This document shows positions 1-5,298 of a DNA stretch of 5,298 bases, in pieces. Below the pieces are notes generated by a model, which worked only from the letters and a program-made list of their open reading frames with translations, had not been told where the DNA came from and did not search any database. The position numbers and the translations under genes were made by a program. The DNA lies in NCBI GenBank assembly GCA_016794735.1, contig JAEUJK010000060.1, forward strand, positions 1-5,298, written 5' to 3'. This DNA comes from Gemmatimonadota bacterium (GTDB taxonomy: Bacteria; Gemmatimonadota; Gemmatimonadetes; Gemmatimonadales; Gemmatimonadaceae). The stretch's first letter is position 1. Each line of letters opens with the position of its first letter.

Positions 1-713
1 CCCACAAACGATGCGAGCCGCGGATCAGTCAGCGTCGCCAGCACGACCTGCGCCTCCCCGTCGTGGCGCGCCATGAACGCCGGGAAGATCCCGTGCACGT
101 AGCCGGCCGCGTGGTCCGACGCATACAACGTCCCGCCCGAACGCACAAACTCGCGAAGGTTGTTCACGATCGCCGGGTCCGAGGCCAGCGCCTCGTCGAG
201 CCCGCAGTTGAGCAGGATCATCCGGTACTGCGCCGTGATCGTCGCCTGGCCCAGGTCGGTCGCCCGGATCTCATCGATCGGATTCCCCACGAGCCGGTCG
301 ACAATGTCCTCGATCGTGTCGGTCGCCCCGCGGACAAACGCGAGCTTGCCGGCACTCCGGAGTGGGGCATCGTTCGCCCGCGTCACTGCGTCAGGACGGA
401 CCTCCGCGCGCGAACGCGAGATGAACACCCCGCGGCTCGCCACGATCACCTGCGACCCCGCTGGCACCCCCTTGAGGGTGTAGCTCCCATCCGGGCCGGA
501 GCGGGTCATCACCCCGGCACCATCCAGTGCGACGGTGGCATCGGCGATCGGCGTGCGGCCATCGGCGGCAATCACCGTCCCGCGAACCACCCCCATCCGG
601 CCGGTTGAACGCGAAACCCCGCGGAGCGCGACCCCGCAGCCCTCGAGTGAGGCCAGCACGACGATCAGGCTGGCGAGGAGTCCAGCGCGACGGCAGGTGT
701 TCGAGGCAGGCAT
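1..713 (-). CDS. Lipoprotein with carboxypeptidase-regulatory-like and Rossmann-like domains (3' end beyond window)
   Basis: Reading the minus strand from the ATG at 711-713 gives 237 uninterrupted codons that leave the window at base 1, so the C-terminus is missing. Residues 1-26 form a lipoprotein signal: Arg8-Arg9, a hydrophobic core (LLASLIVVLASL) and a LEGC lipobox with Cys26; the Glu before Gly is unusual. Residues about 42-97 fit a carboxypeptidase-regulatory-like beta-sandwich, with VRGTV, 'TPIADATVAL', 'GPDGSYTLKGVPAG'. Residues about 123-205 look like an alternating alpha/beta domain: strand KLAFVRG, helix around IEDIVDRL, strand 'YRMILLNCG', then 'LREFVRSGGTLYASDHAAG'. That last pattern resembles ThuA-like or class I glutamine-amidotransferase-like folds. 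GGAG at 722-725, 8 bases before the ATG, supports this start. Upstream lies a hairpin, so the gene probably has its own promoter. The signal and first domain are clear; the fold of the second is inferred, and no enzymatic function is claimed. Confidence 0.85.
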   Translation of the reverse strand, partial: MPASNTCRRAGLLASLIVVLASLEGCGVALRGVSRSTGRMGVVRGTVIAADGRTPIADATVALDGAGVMTRSGPDGSYTLKGVPAGSQVIVASRGVFISRSRAEVRPDAVTRANDAPLRSAGKLAFVRGATDTIEDIVDRLVGNPIDEIRATDLGQATITAQYRMILLNCGLDEALASDPAIVNNLREFVRSGGTLYASDHAAGYVHGIFPAFMARHDGEAQVVLATLTDPRLASFV

Positions 714-725
714 GGAGTCGACTCC
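714..725 (-). promoter_or_regulatory. Shine-Dalgarno inside a 12-bp perfect palindrome
   Basis: GGAGTCGACTCC is its own reverse complement and sits immediately before the ATG of the left lipoprotein gene. Read on the minus strand, its first four bases (722-725) are a GGAG ribosome binding site spaced 8 bases from the ATG. In the mRNA the palindrome could pair with itself or with another copy and mask the site. The ribosome-binding role is well supported; a regulatory role for the palindrome is speculative. Confidence 0.5.
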
Positions 726-792
726 GGACAGGGGTGGCTTGGCACCCGTGCAACGCCCCGACATCGCCGGTTCTTACGGTCGCTCACGCGAC

Positions 793-822
793 AACGGCGT
801 GCACCTCGCGATGCACGCCGTT
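793..822 (-). terminator. Hairpin with 11-bp perfect stem, probable terminator of the lost LamG gene
   Basis: The arms AACGGCGTGCA (793-803) and TGCACGCCGTT (812-822) are exact reverse complements around an 8-base loop. On the minus strand the hairpin lies 39 bases after the stop of the LamG-like remnant and about 80 bases before the start of the left lipoprotein gene. That is where a terminator separating the two would sit. There is no clear T-run after the stem, so it may be a Rho-assisted terminator or an RNA-stabilising hairpin. Confidence 0.5.
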
Positions 823-861
823 CCCTCACCTCGGCCCGGGTCACGGCCACCGGCTCCCCCG

Positions 862-1014
862 CTACAAGCCCAACACCTCGGGCGCATCAATAGCCGGGTC
901 GTGGATGCGCAGGTCTTCGATCGCGCCGTCCGGATACTCCGTACCCCCCAGCTCGTCGCACCCGATCTCGGTGGGCAGGCTCGCCGTGGCCAGCCGAGCG
1001 TCGGATGCCCCCGC
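862..1014 (-). pseudogene. C-terminal remnant of a LamG/concanavalin-like domain protein
   Basis: This minus-strand frame ends in TAG at 862-864 and carries about 50 codons that look genuinely coding: 42 of 50 third positions are G or C. The end of the translation, 'YPDGAIEDLRIHDPAIDAPE' then VLGL, matches the closing strand and tail of LamG-like jellyroll domains, whose usual form is 'G.IDDVRIYNRALS..EI'. The preceding 'LPTEIG' fits the strand before it. A complete LamG domain needs roughly 150-200 residues. Here the frame only extends back to a GTG at 1092, crosses the hairpin at 1037-1060 and overlaps the end of the large gene, so the start and most of the domain are absent. I read it as a gene truncated when the large gene or its 3' end was placed here. 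The family call rests on the final 30 residues only. Confidence 0.5.
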
Positions 1015-1036
1015 GTTCGGACGGTATGTTCGTTCA

Positions 1037-1060
1037 GGTCCGGTCCCCGAGGACCGGACC
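1037..1060 (-). terminator. Hairpin with 10-bp perfect stem just after the large lipoprotein gene
   Basis: GGTCCGGTCC (1037-1046) and GGACCGGACC (1051-1060) are exact reverse complements around a 4-base loop, TCGG on the transcript. The hairpin begins 12 bases after the TGA of the large minus-strand gene. The strong GC stem, tight loop and position fit a terminator, but the bases after it (TGAACGAACA) are not a T-tract, so intrinsic termination would be weak without Rho. Confidence 0.6.
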
Positions 1061-1072
1061 CCGACCCGCACG

Positions 1073-4000
1073 TCAGCGACCGCCCACCCCACGTCGTGGC
1101 CCCGGCCGCGCCCCCGCGGACGGCGGAACGCTCGGCGCCACCCGAGACGAAACGCCGGCTCCCGTGACCGTCAGCGTATAGTTCCCCTGCGCATCCGCGC
1201 CGACATCGCGCGTACCGACTACCACATAGAAGGTCCCGGTGGCCGACGCCGTCCGCGAGAGCTGCGTGACGCTCGCGTCCCAGTTCTCGCCGACCAGTGC
1301 CCCATTCGGGCCGAACACCCGGATCCACGGCGTGAAGTCCGCGTCACCGCTCACCTCGGACATGCTGACGATGAACGTCGTGCCTTGCGGTGCCGTGAAC
1401 GTCCACGTGTCGAGGTCACCTACATGGATGTTGCCGGTGCTCGGGCCGGGGATCGAGACCGGACCACCCTGGTCACCGGCTCCCACGACGTGGCTCCCGG
1501 GAAGTAACGCGAGCGTCAACCGGTAACTCCCCGATGCGTCGGCGCCCACGTCGCGCGTCCCGACGACCAGCGTGTAGCTCCCGGTCGCGGGCGCAACGCG
1601 CCAGTGCTGCACCGCCGTACCATCCCAGTTGTCCTGCACGAGCGAACCCGTTGGCCCGTACAGCCGGATCCACGGCGTGAAGTCGGCATCGCCCTGCGTC
1701 TCGGCCATGGCGATGATGATCGCGTCACCCTGCGTGGCGGTGAACGACCACAGGTCCAGGTCCCCGACGGTGATCGCCCCCGTATGGTTGACGCCCCGCG
1801 TCATCGGCCCGCCCTCGTCCCCACCGGGCACCGTGAACGCCCCGGGGGACTTGGCCAGCGTCAGGCGATACGACCCGCTCGCGTCGGTTCCGACATCCCG
1901 CGTCCCTACTACCAACGTGTAGGTCCCCGTGGAGGGAGCGACCCGCGCATGCTGCACGGCCGTTCCGTCCCAGTTGTCCTGCACCAGGTCGCCGTTCGGC
2001 GCAAACAGCCGAATCCATGGCGTGAAGTCGGCATCGCCCTGCGTCTCGGCCATCGCGACGATCAGCGCCTCTCCCTGCGTGGCCGTGAACGACCACAGGT
2101 CCAGGTCCCCTACCGGTATCGTGCCGGTATGATTGGCCCCATTGGTCATCACGCCGCCATCGTCGCCGGCCGGTACCGTGAAGGTACCAGGAGACTTCGC
2201 CAGGGTGAGGCGGTACGTCCCGCTGGCATCCGTGCCGACGTCGCGCGTCCCGACGATGAGCGTATACGTCCCGGTGGCTGGCGCCGTGCGCCAGTGTTGC
2301 ACCGCCGTTCCGTCCCAGTTGTCCTGCACCAGCGCACCGGTCGGTCCAAACAGGCGAATCCACGGCGTGAAGTCGGCGTCTCCTTGGGTTTCGGCCATGG
2401 CGATGACCAGCGCCTCCCCCTGGGTGGCGGTGAACGACCACATGTCGAGATCGCCGACGGTGATGGTCCCCGCGTGGTTGGCCCCGTTGGTCATGGCACC
2501 ACCATCGTCTCCCGGTGGCACCGTGAACGTGCCGGGGGACTTCGCGAGGATCAGGCGGTAGTCACCGGCTGCGTCCGCCCCAACATCGCGCGTACTCACG
2601 ACCACCGTATACGTTCCCGTGGCCGGCGCCGCGCGCCAATGCTGCACGGCCGTGCCATCCCAGTTGTCCTGCACGAGGTCGCCGTTGGGCGCAAAGAGAC
2701 GGATCCATGGCGTGAAGTCCGCGTCACCCTGCGTCTCACCCATCGCCAGGATGAGGGCCTCGCCCTGCGTCGCCGTGAACGACCACAGGTCGAGGTCGCC
2801 CACGGTGATCGACCCGGTGTGGTTGACGCCGTTCGTCATGGGGCCGCCGTCATCGCCTGCAGGCACGGTGTAGGCCCCCGGGGCCTTCGCCAGGATCAGG
2901 CGATAGTCACCCGTCGCATCGACCCCGACATCGCGAGTGCTCACGACCACGGTATAGGTCCCGGTCGCAGGGGCGGCTCGCCAGTGTTGCACGGCGGTCG
3001 CATCCCAGTTGTCCTGGACCAGGGCCCCATTCGGGCCAAACAGGCGAATCCACGGTGTGAAGTCGGCGTCGCCCCGGGTTTCCGCCATGGCGAGCACCAG
3101 CGCCTCGCCCTGCGTGGCCGTGAAGGACCACACGTCGAGGTCACCCACCGGGATCGCCCCCGTGTGGTTGACCCCGTTGGACATTGTCCCGCCGTCATCG
3201 CCTAACGGCACCGTGTAGGCGCCGGGAACCTTCACCAGGATGAGGCGATAGTCGCCTGTGGCGTCATTGCCCACGTCGCGCGACCCGATCACGACGCGAT
3301 ACGTCCCGGTCTCCGGCGCGGTGCGCCAGACCTGGGCCGCCGTCGCGTCCCAGTTGTCCTGCACCACCGCCCCCGAAGGCGCGAGCAGGCGGATCCACGG
3401 CGTGAAGTCGGCCACCCCTGCGGTCTCGGCGACACTCAGGATGATGGTCTCTGACTGCGTGGCGGTGAACGTCCAGGTATCGAGCTGTCCCGGAGCGGAG
3501 ATGCGTCCCGTGTGATTCTGGCCGTTGATCAACGTTCCGGGCGCCAGGATCGCGTCCGCGATGGTCGCCGTCGCCGGCGCGCCACCAACGGCGTACGCCG
3601 CCGACGGTGTGATGGTCAACGTCACCGTTTCTGGCCCCTCGACGAGCACGTCAGCCCCCGGGACGACGGTCACGAGGGCAGTGGCTTGCCCGGCCGCAAT
3701 CGTGACGTTGCCACTGAGCGTGGCGTAGTCGGTGCCATTCTGTGCCGTGCCGGACATCGCGTAGGTCACGACAAGTGGCGGTCCGGTGGGACCGGTGCGG
3801 CTGATCGTGAAGACGGCCGGATCGGCACCGGATTCGCCGCCGAGGGCGTCGCTGGCGACCACACTAACGACCGGCGGCATCACGACGACACGCGCCGTGC
3901 CGACGATGCCCTCGCTGGTGGCCGAGATGATGACGGTGTCACCGGTCGCGATGCCGGTCACCACACCCGTGTTGCTCACCGTGGCCCGTGTCGAGGCACT

Positions 4001-4510
4001 GGAACTCCACGTCACCACACGCCCGGTCAGCACCGAGCCATCCGAGGCGCGCGTGCTCACGGCCAGGGTGACGGAGTCCCCGACGAAGATCGAGGAGACC
4101 GGGGGCGTCACGGTCACCGTCGCCACCGGGACCACCGGCGCCGTGACCGTGACCACCGCCGTCCCACTCACGCCCGATGAGGTGGCGGTGATCGTCGCGG
4201 ACCCGGGGGCCACGGCCGTCACGGTGACATTCGTCCCGGACGCGCTCACCGTCGCCACCGCGGCATTGCTGCTCGACCACGAGACCGTGGGTGAGGTCGA
4301 GACGCTTCCGTTGCTTAGGGTGACGGTCGCGGCCAGCTGGCCGGTCGCACCGACCGCGAGCCCCAGGGTGCCGGGGGCCACGGTCACAGAGGAAACGGTC
4401 GGGGGCGGCGGGGGCGGCGTGACCGGCCCGGGGTTTGAACCCCCGCAGGCGCTCAAGCCAAACGCGGCAAGCAAGACGAGAAGGGCGGGGCGACGTCGAG
4501 GCGACAGCAT
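1073..4510 (-). CDS. Large surface lipoprotein: two BIG2 modules, one Calx-beta module, seven tandem PPC-like domains
   Basis: The 1145-aa product is probably secreted and lipid-anchored. Residues 1-22 are a lipoprotein signal: Arg5-Arg7, core ALLVLLAAFG, lipobox LSAC with Cys22. A proline spacer follows (residues 27-38, six prolines in a row). Residues about 38-124 and 128-211 are BIG2 Ig-like modules ('VTWSSS', 'ATVSNTGVVTG', 'TITATSSG'). Residues about 214-320 are a Calx-beta module ('GTAQNGTDYATL', 'EGPETVTLTI'). Residues 323-1117 are seven repeats resembling bacterial pre-peptidase C-terminal (PPC) domains, with core 'GDLDxWSFTATQG', 'ADFTPWIRL', 'VQDNWD', 'TGTYTLVVGTRDVG'. The last 28 residues are rich in Pro, Arg and Gly. 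Apart from Cys22 I see no cysteine, and no protease or glycosidase motif. Known uses of these modules are adhesion, carbohydrate or protein binding and stalk formation; the actual ligand is unknown. ATG at 4510 gives the most typical lipoprotein signal. In-frame GTGs at 4540 and 4582 would lengthen it, and the one at 4540 has the better ribosome binding site (TGAGGTG). Confidence 0.93.
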   Translation of the reverse strand: MLSPRRRPALLVLLAAFGLSACGGSNPGPVTPPPPPPTVSSVTVAPGTLGLAVGATGQLAATVTLSNGSVSTSPTVSWSSSNAAVATVSASGTNVTVTAVAPGSATITATSSGVSGTAVVTVTAPVVPVATVTVTPPVSSIFVGDSVTLAVSTRASDGSVLTGRVVTWSSSASTRATVSNTGVVTGIATGDTVIISATSEGIVGTARVVVMPPVVSVVASDALGGESGADPAVFTISRTGPTGPPLVVTYAMSGTAQNGTDYATLSGNVTIAAGQATALVTVVPGADVLVEGPETVTLTITPSAAYAVGGAPATATIADAILAPGTLINGQNHTGRISAPGQLDTWTFTATQSETIILSVAETAGVADFTPWIRLLAPSGAVVQDNWDATAAQVWRTAPETGTYRVVIGSRDVGNDATGDYRLILVKVPGAYTVPLGDDGGTMSNGVNHTGAIPVGDLDVWSFTATQGEALVLAMAETRGDADFTPWIRLFGPNGALVQDNWDATAVQHWRAAPATGTYTVVVSTRDVGVDATGDYRLILAKAPGAYTVPAGDDGGPMTNGVNHTGSITVGDLDLWSFTATQGEALILAMGETQGDADFTPWIRLFAPNGDLVQDNWDGTAVQHWRAAPATGTYTVVVSTRDVGADAAGDYRLILAKSPGTFTVPPGDDGGAMTNGANHAGTITVGDLDMWSFTATQGEALVIAMAETQGDADFTPWIRLFGPTGALVQDNWDGTAVQHWRTAPATGTYTLIVGTRDVGTDASGTYRLTLAKSPGTFTVPAGDDGGVMTNGANHTGTIPVGDLDLWSFTATQGEALIVAMAETQGDADFTPWIRLFAPNGDLVQDNWDGTAVQHARVAPSTGTYTLVVGTRDVGTDASGSYRLTLAKSPGAFTVPGGDEGGPMTRGVNHTGAITVGDLDLWSFTATQGDAIIIAMAETQGDADFTPWIRLYGPTGSLVQDNWDGTAVQHWRVAPATGSYTLVVGTRDVGADASGSYRLTLALLPGSHVVGAGDQGGPVSIPGPSTGNIHVGDLDTWTFTAPQGTTFIVSMSEVSGDADFTPWIRVFGPNGALVGENWDASVTQLSRTASATGTFYVVVGTRDVGADAQGNYTLTVTGAGVSSRVAPSVPPSAGARPGPRRGVGGR
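1160..3544 (-). repeat. Seven-unit tandem array encoding PPC-like domains, 345-bp period
   Basis: Units in gene order are: 1, 3230-3544 (105 aa, lacking about ten residues of the opening linker); 2, 2885-3229; 3, 2540-2884; 4, 2195-2539; 5, 1850-2194; 6, 1505-1849; 7, 1160-1504. Units 2-7 are each exactly 115 codons. The same 'cgtga' landmark recurs at 1331, 1676, 2021, 2366, 2711, (variant) 3056 and 3401, always 345 bases apart. Units 2-6 open with 'PGxxTVPxGDxGG.M..G.NH.G' and are nearly identical throughout. Units 1 and 7 are more divergent, as expected for array ends protected from homogenisation. Confidence 0.95.
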
Positions 4511-4540
4511 GGAGAGAGACCTGGCGGGGGAGAACCGCAC

Positions 4541-4550
4541 CGACACCTCA
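4541..4550 (-). promoter_or_regulatory. Candidate ribosome binding site for an upstream GTG start of the large gene
   Basis: On the minus strand TGAGGTG is followed by TCG and a GTG codon at 4540. GAGGTG complements the 16S rRNA tail well, at a usable distance. Using this start adds VRFSPARSLS before the ATG at 4510 and gives a 31-residue signal before the lipidated cysteine. The ATG itself has only a weak AGG about seven bases upstream. The choice between the two starts cannot be settled from sequence alone. Confidence 0.4.
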
Positions 4551-4649
4551 CCATTGCGCCAAGCCGCTCTTCTCCCTGTCACGCCAGTGCCCCTCGCATC
4601 ACGTGCGCCGATGTTCGGCTCGCTGCCGCCGCACTACGGCAACGTTTCC

Positions 4650-4802
4650 TCAGTACTCGATCACGCGGCCCCGGGTGTACGTGAGCTGCTGAAAGGCCGC
4701 GAAGAAGCTCCTCAGGACAAGGCGGTCGCCCTCGAGACTCCCCTCTTCATCCGCCGGACACGGTTCGATGTCGACGCACGCCCGGTCATGCGCGACGCGC
4801 AC
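4650..4802 (-). pseudogene. Probable C-terminal remnant of an unrecognised minus-strand gene
   Basis: From a GTG at 4800-4802 to the TGA at 4650-4652 there are 50 codons with a strong coding signature: 42 of 50 third positions are G or C, with a much lower GC share at second positions. The product contains 'RACVDIEPCPADEEGSLEGD' followed by 'RLVLRSFFAAFQQLTYTRG' and ends RVIEY. It is balanced in acidic, basic and hydrophobic residues, unlike the Arg/Pro-rich shadows around it. The frame closes upstream at a stop at 4851-4853, there is no Shine-Dalgarno before the GTG, and no ATG occurs in it. I therefore read it as the tail of a gene whose front was lost or frameshifted, though a very small intact gene is possible. 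I do not recognise the family. It lies 139 bases upstream of the ATG of the large lipoprotein gene on the same strand. Confidence 0.4.
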
Positions 4803-4852
4803 TCGGCCGGGTCGACGGGTTGTCGCACGCGCCGCCGAGAGCCACCACCATC

Positions 4853-5174
4853 ATGGCACCCGACACAACACGCCACGATCAGTTCATCACCCCCCGTCGC
4901 GGGTGTGGGCACCAACGACACCCCGGTCCCGCGCCCACCCCCTTTCTTCTGGGGCCCAGTCGCAGCTTGGAGGTTGGGCGACCGGCCAAACGGAACCGCG
5001 TCGCTGGAAGGGTCTTGGCTGGATCCGACCGATTCGGGCGATCTGACCGAGCGGGGCTCGTGCCTCCCCCTCGGCAGGCTGGCGGCCGGCCGGGATCAGC
5101 CCCCTGATCATCCCGTGGCTATCGGAAGCCGAAACTCCCCACACCGGGAACCGCCCCCTACACTTGGCCGTTCC
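4853..5174. other. Intergenic stretch without a recognisable gene
   Basis: Several frames are open on both strands, but their translations are dominated by Arg, Pro and Gly and show no domain or signal sequence. I see no tRNA, rRNA or repeat array. The only local structure is a small hairpin, GATCAG (5094-5099) and CTGATC (5104-5109) around CCCC, with no T-run behind it. The stretch probably holds decayed sequence plus the upstream region of the plus-strand gene at the right edge. Confidence 0.5.
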
Positions 5175-5192
5175 TTGTGAATAAATTCACAA
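5175..5192. promoter_or_regulatory. CRP/FNR-family-like operator, TGTGA-N6-TCACA
   Basis: TTGTGAAT and ATTCACAA are exact inverted arms separated by AA. The core TGTGA (5176-5180), six bases, TCACA (5187-5191) equals the classical consensus for the cAMP receptor protein of enterobacteria, and CRP/FNR-family regulators occur in many phyla. It is a conspicuous AT-rich island in GC-rich DNA, 62 bases before the start codon of the right-hand gene, which suits a promoter-proximal operator. Which regulator binds is unknown. No convincing -35/-10 pair is visible; TTGGCC (5164-5169) with CACAAT (5188-5193) is a weak candidate at 18-bp spacing. Confidence 0.5.
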
Positions 5193-5194
5193 TG

Positions 5195-5212
5195 CCCGCA
5201 GGGCCCTGCGGG
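5195..5212. promoter_or_regulatory. 18-bp perfect GC-rich palindrome
   Basis: CCCGCAGGGCCCTGCGGG is its own reverse complement and starts two bases after the CRP-like site. It could be a second protein-binding site. If transcribed, it could form a 7-bp stem with a GGCC loop in the leader of the plus-strand gene. No T-run follows, so a simple terminator is unlikely. Confidence 0.45.
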
Positions 5213-5254
5213 AACATGACCTGATCTCTGTACGGCTCTGGAGGCCTTCAGACA

Positions 5255-5298
5255 ATGCGTTTTCACGGAATTGCGCTCTTCGCTGGTGCGGCGCTCCT
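5255..5298 (+). CDS. Start of an exported protein gene (5' fragment, runs off window)
   Basis: ATG at 5255-5257 opens a frame to the window edge that encodes MRFHGIALFAGAAL, with a final partial codon. Arg2 followed by a run of small and hydrophobic residues is what the start of a Sec signal peptide looks like. GGAGG at 5240-5244, ten bases upstream, is a strong Shine-Dalgarno match and supports this start. Upstream sit the CRP-like site and the GC palindrome, which are probably its control region. Fourteen codons are too few to name the product. It is transcribed away from the large lipoprotein gene. Confidence 0.65.
   Translation, partial: MRFHGIALFAGAAL

Noticed and set aside
391..753. 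Minus-strand frame of 120 codons near the left end
   Set aside because: It is in the wrong frame relative to the partial lipoprotein gene at 1-713, which has the signal peptide, lipobox, domain matches and Shine-Dalgarno.
527..1507. Plus-strand open frame of 326 codons
   Set aside because: It overlaps the antisense of two well-supported minus-strand lipoprotein genes and an intergenic hairpin, and its product is Arg/Pro/His-rich without recognisable features.
1604..3205. Long plus-strand open frame (533 codons) across the repeat array
   Set aside because: It is antisense to the repeats and open only because the same 345-bp unit recurs in high-GC DNA. The translation is an Arg/His/Pro-rich periodic shadow with no signal or domain.
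1160..3544. Repeat array as a possible CRISPR or non-coding satellite
   Set aside because: The 345-bp units are contiguous, in frame and encode a protein domain; there are no short repeats with unique spacers.
4712..4921. Small minus-strand frame containing CVGCH, which resembles a CXXCH heme-binding motif
   Set aside because: A single five-residue match with no signal peptide, no ribosome binding site and an Arg-rich remainder is most likely chance. An upstream frameshifted piece of the 4650-4802 remnant is possible but unsupported.
5094..5109. GATCAG-CCCC-CTGATC hairpin as a terminator
   Set aside because: The stem is only 6 bp, no T-run follows and no gene ends just before it on either strand.
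3786..5180. Plus-strand open frame of 464 codons running past the start of the large gene
   Set aside because: Its first half is antisense to the BIG2/Calx-beta coding region. The second half pairs codon-for-codon with the better minus-strand coding frame at 4650-4802, and no ribosome binding site or domain supports it.

Overview
The window is GC-rich bacterial DNA. The main gene encodes a surface lipoprotein: a lipobox, a proline spacer, Ig-like BIG2 modules with the 'VVTWSSS...ATVS..G.VTG.A.G...I.ATSEG' pattern, and tandem pre-peptidase-type domains. This style is common in Gemmatimonadota and similar soil or freshwater bacteria. That assignment is inferred from protein style; no rRNA or tRNA is present to confirm it.

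Layout, left to right. Positions 1-713 (minus) hold the N-terminal 237 codons of a second lipoprotein that runs off the left edge. It has a carboxypeptidase-regulatory-like beta domain followed by a Rossmann-like (ThuA/glutamine-amidotransferase-like) domain. Positions 714-1072 are intergenic: a palindrome over the ribosome binding site, an 11-bp-stem hairpin, a 50-codon remnant that looks like the C-terminus of a LamG jellyroll domain, and a 10-bp-stem hairpin directly behind the stop of the large gene. Positions 1073-4510 (minus) are the large gene, 1145 aa: lipoprotein signal, proline spacer, two BIG2 modules, one Calx-beta module and seven tandem PPC-like domains. Six of the seven are exactly 345 bp long. 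Positions 4511-5254 have no intact gene, but the end of a probable lost gene lies at 4650-4802 (minus). Just before the right edge is an AT-rich regulatory patch with an exact TGTGA-N6-TCACA site, an 18-bp GC-rich palindrome and a good Shine-Dalgarno sequence. It precedes the first 14 codons of a plus-strand gene that begins like an exported protein.

Together this reads as an envelope or surface-protein locus: two exported lipoproteins on one strand, each apparently its own transcription unit, and a separate exported protein divergent from them. No catalytic domain is visible in the large gene, so a structural, adhesive or ligand-binding role is the most that can be inferred. Two gene-end remnants flank the large gene, one on each side, which suggests that it was inserted or that its surroundings were rearranged. 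I do not see a clearly new multi-gene system. The most distinctive features are the phased, apparently homogenised repeat array and the compact double-palindrome control region at the right end.
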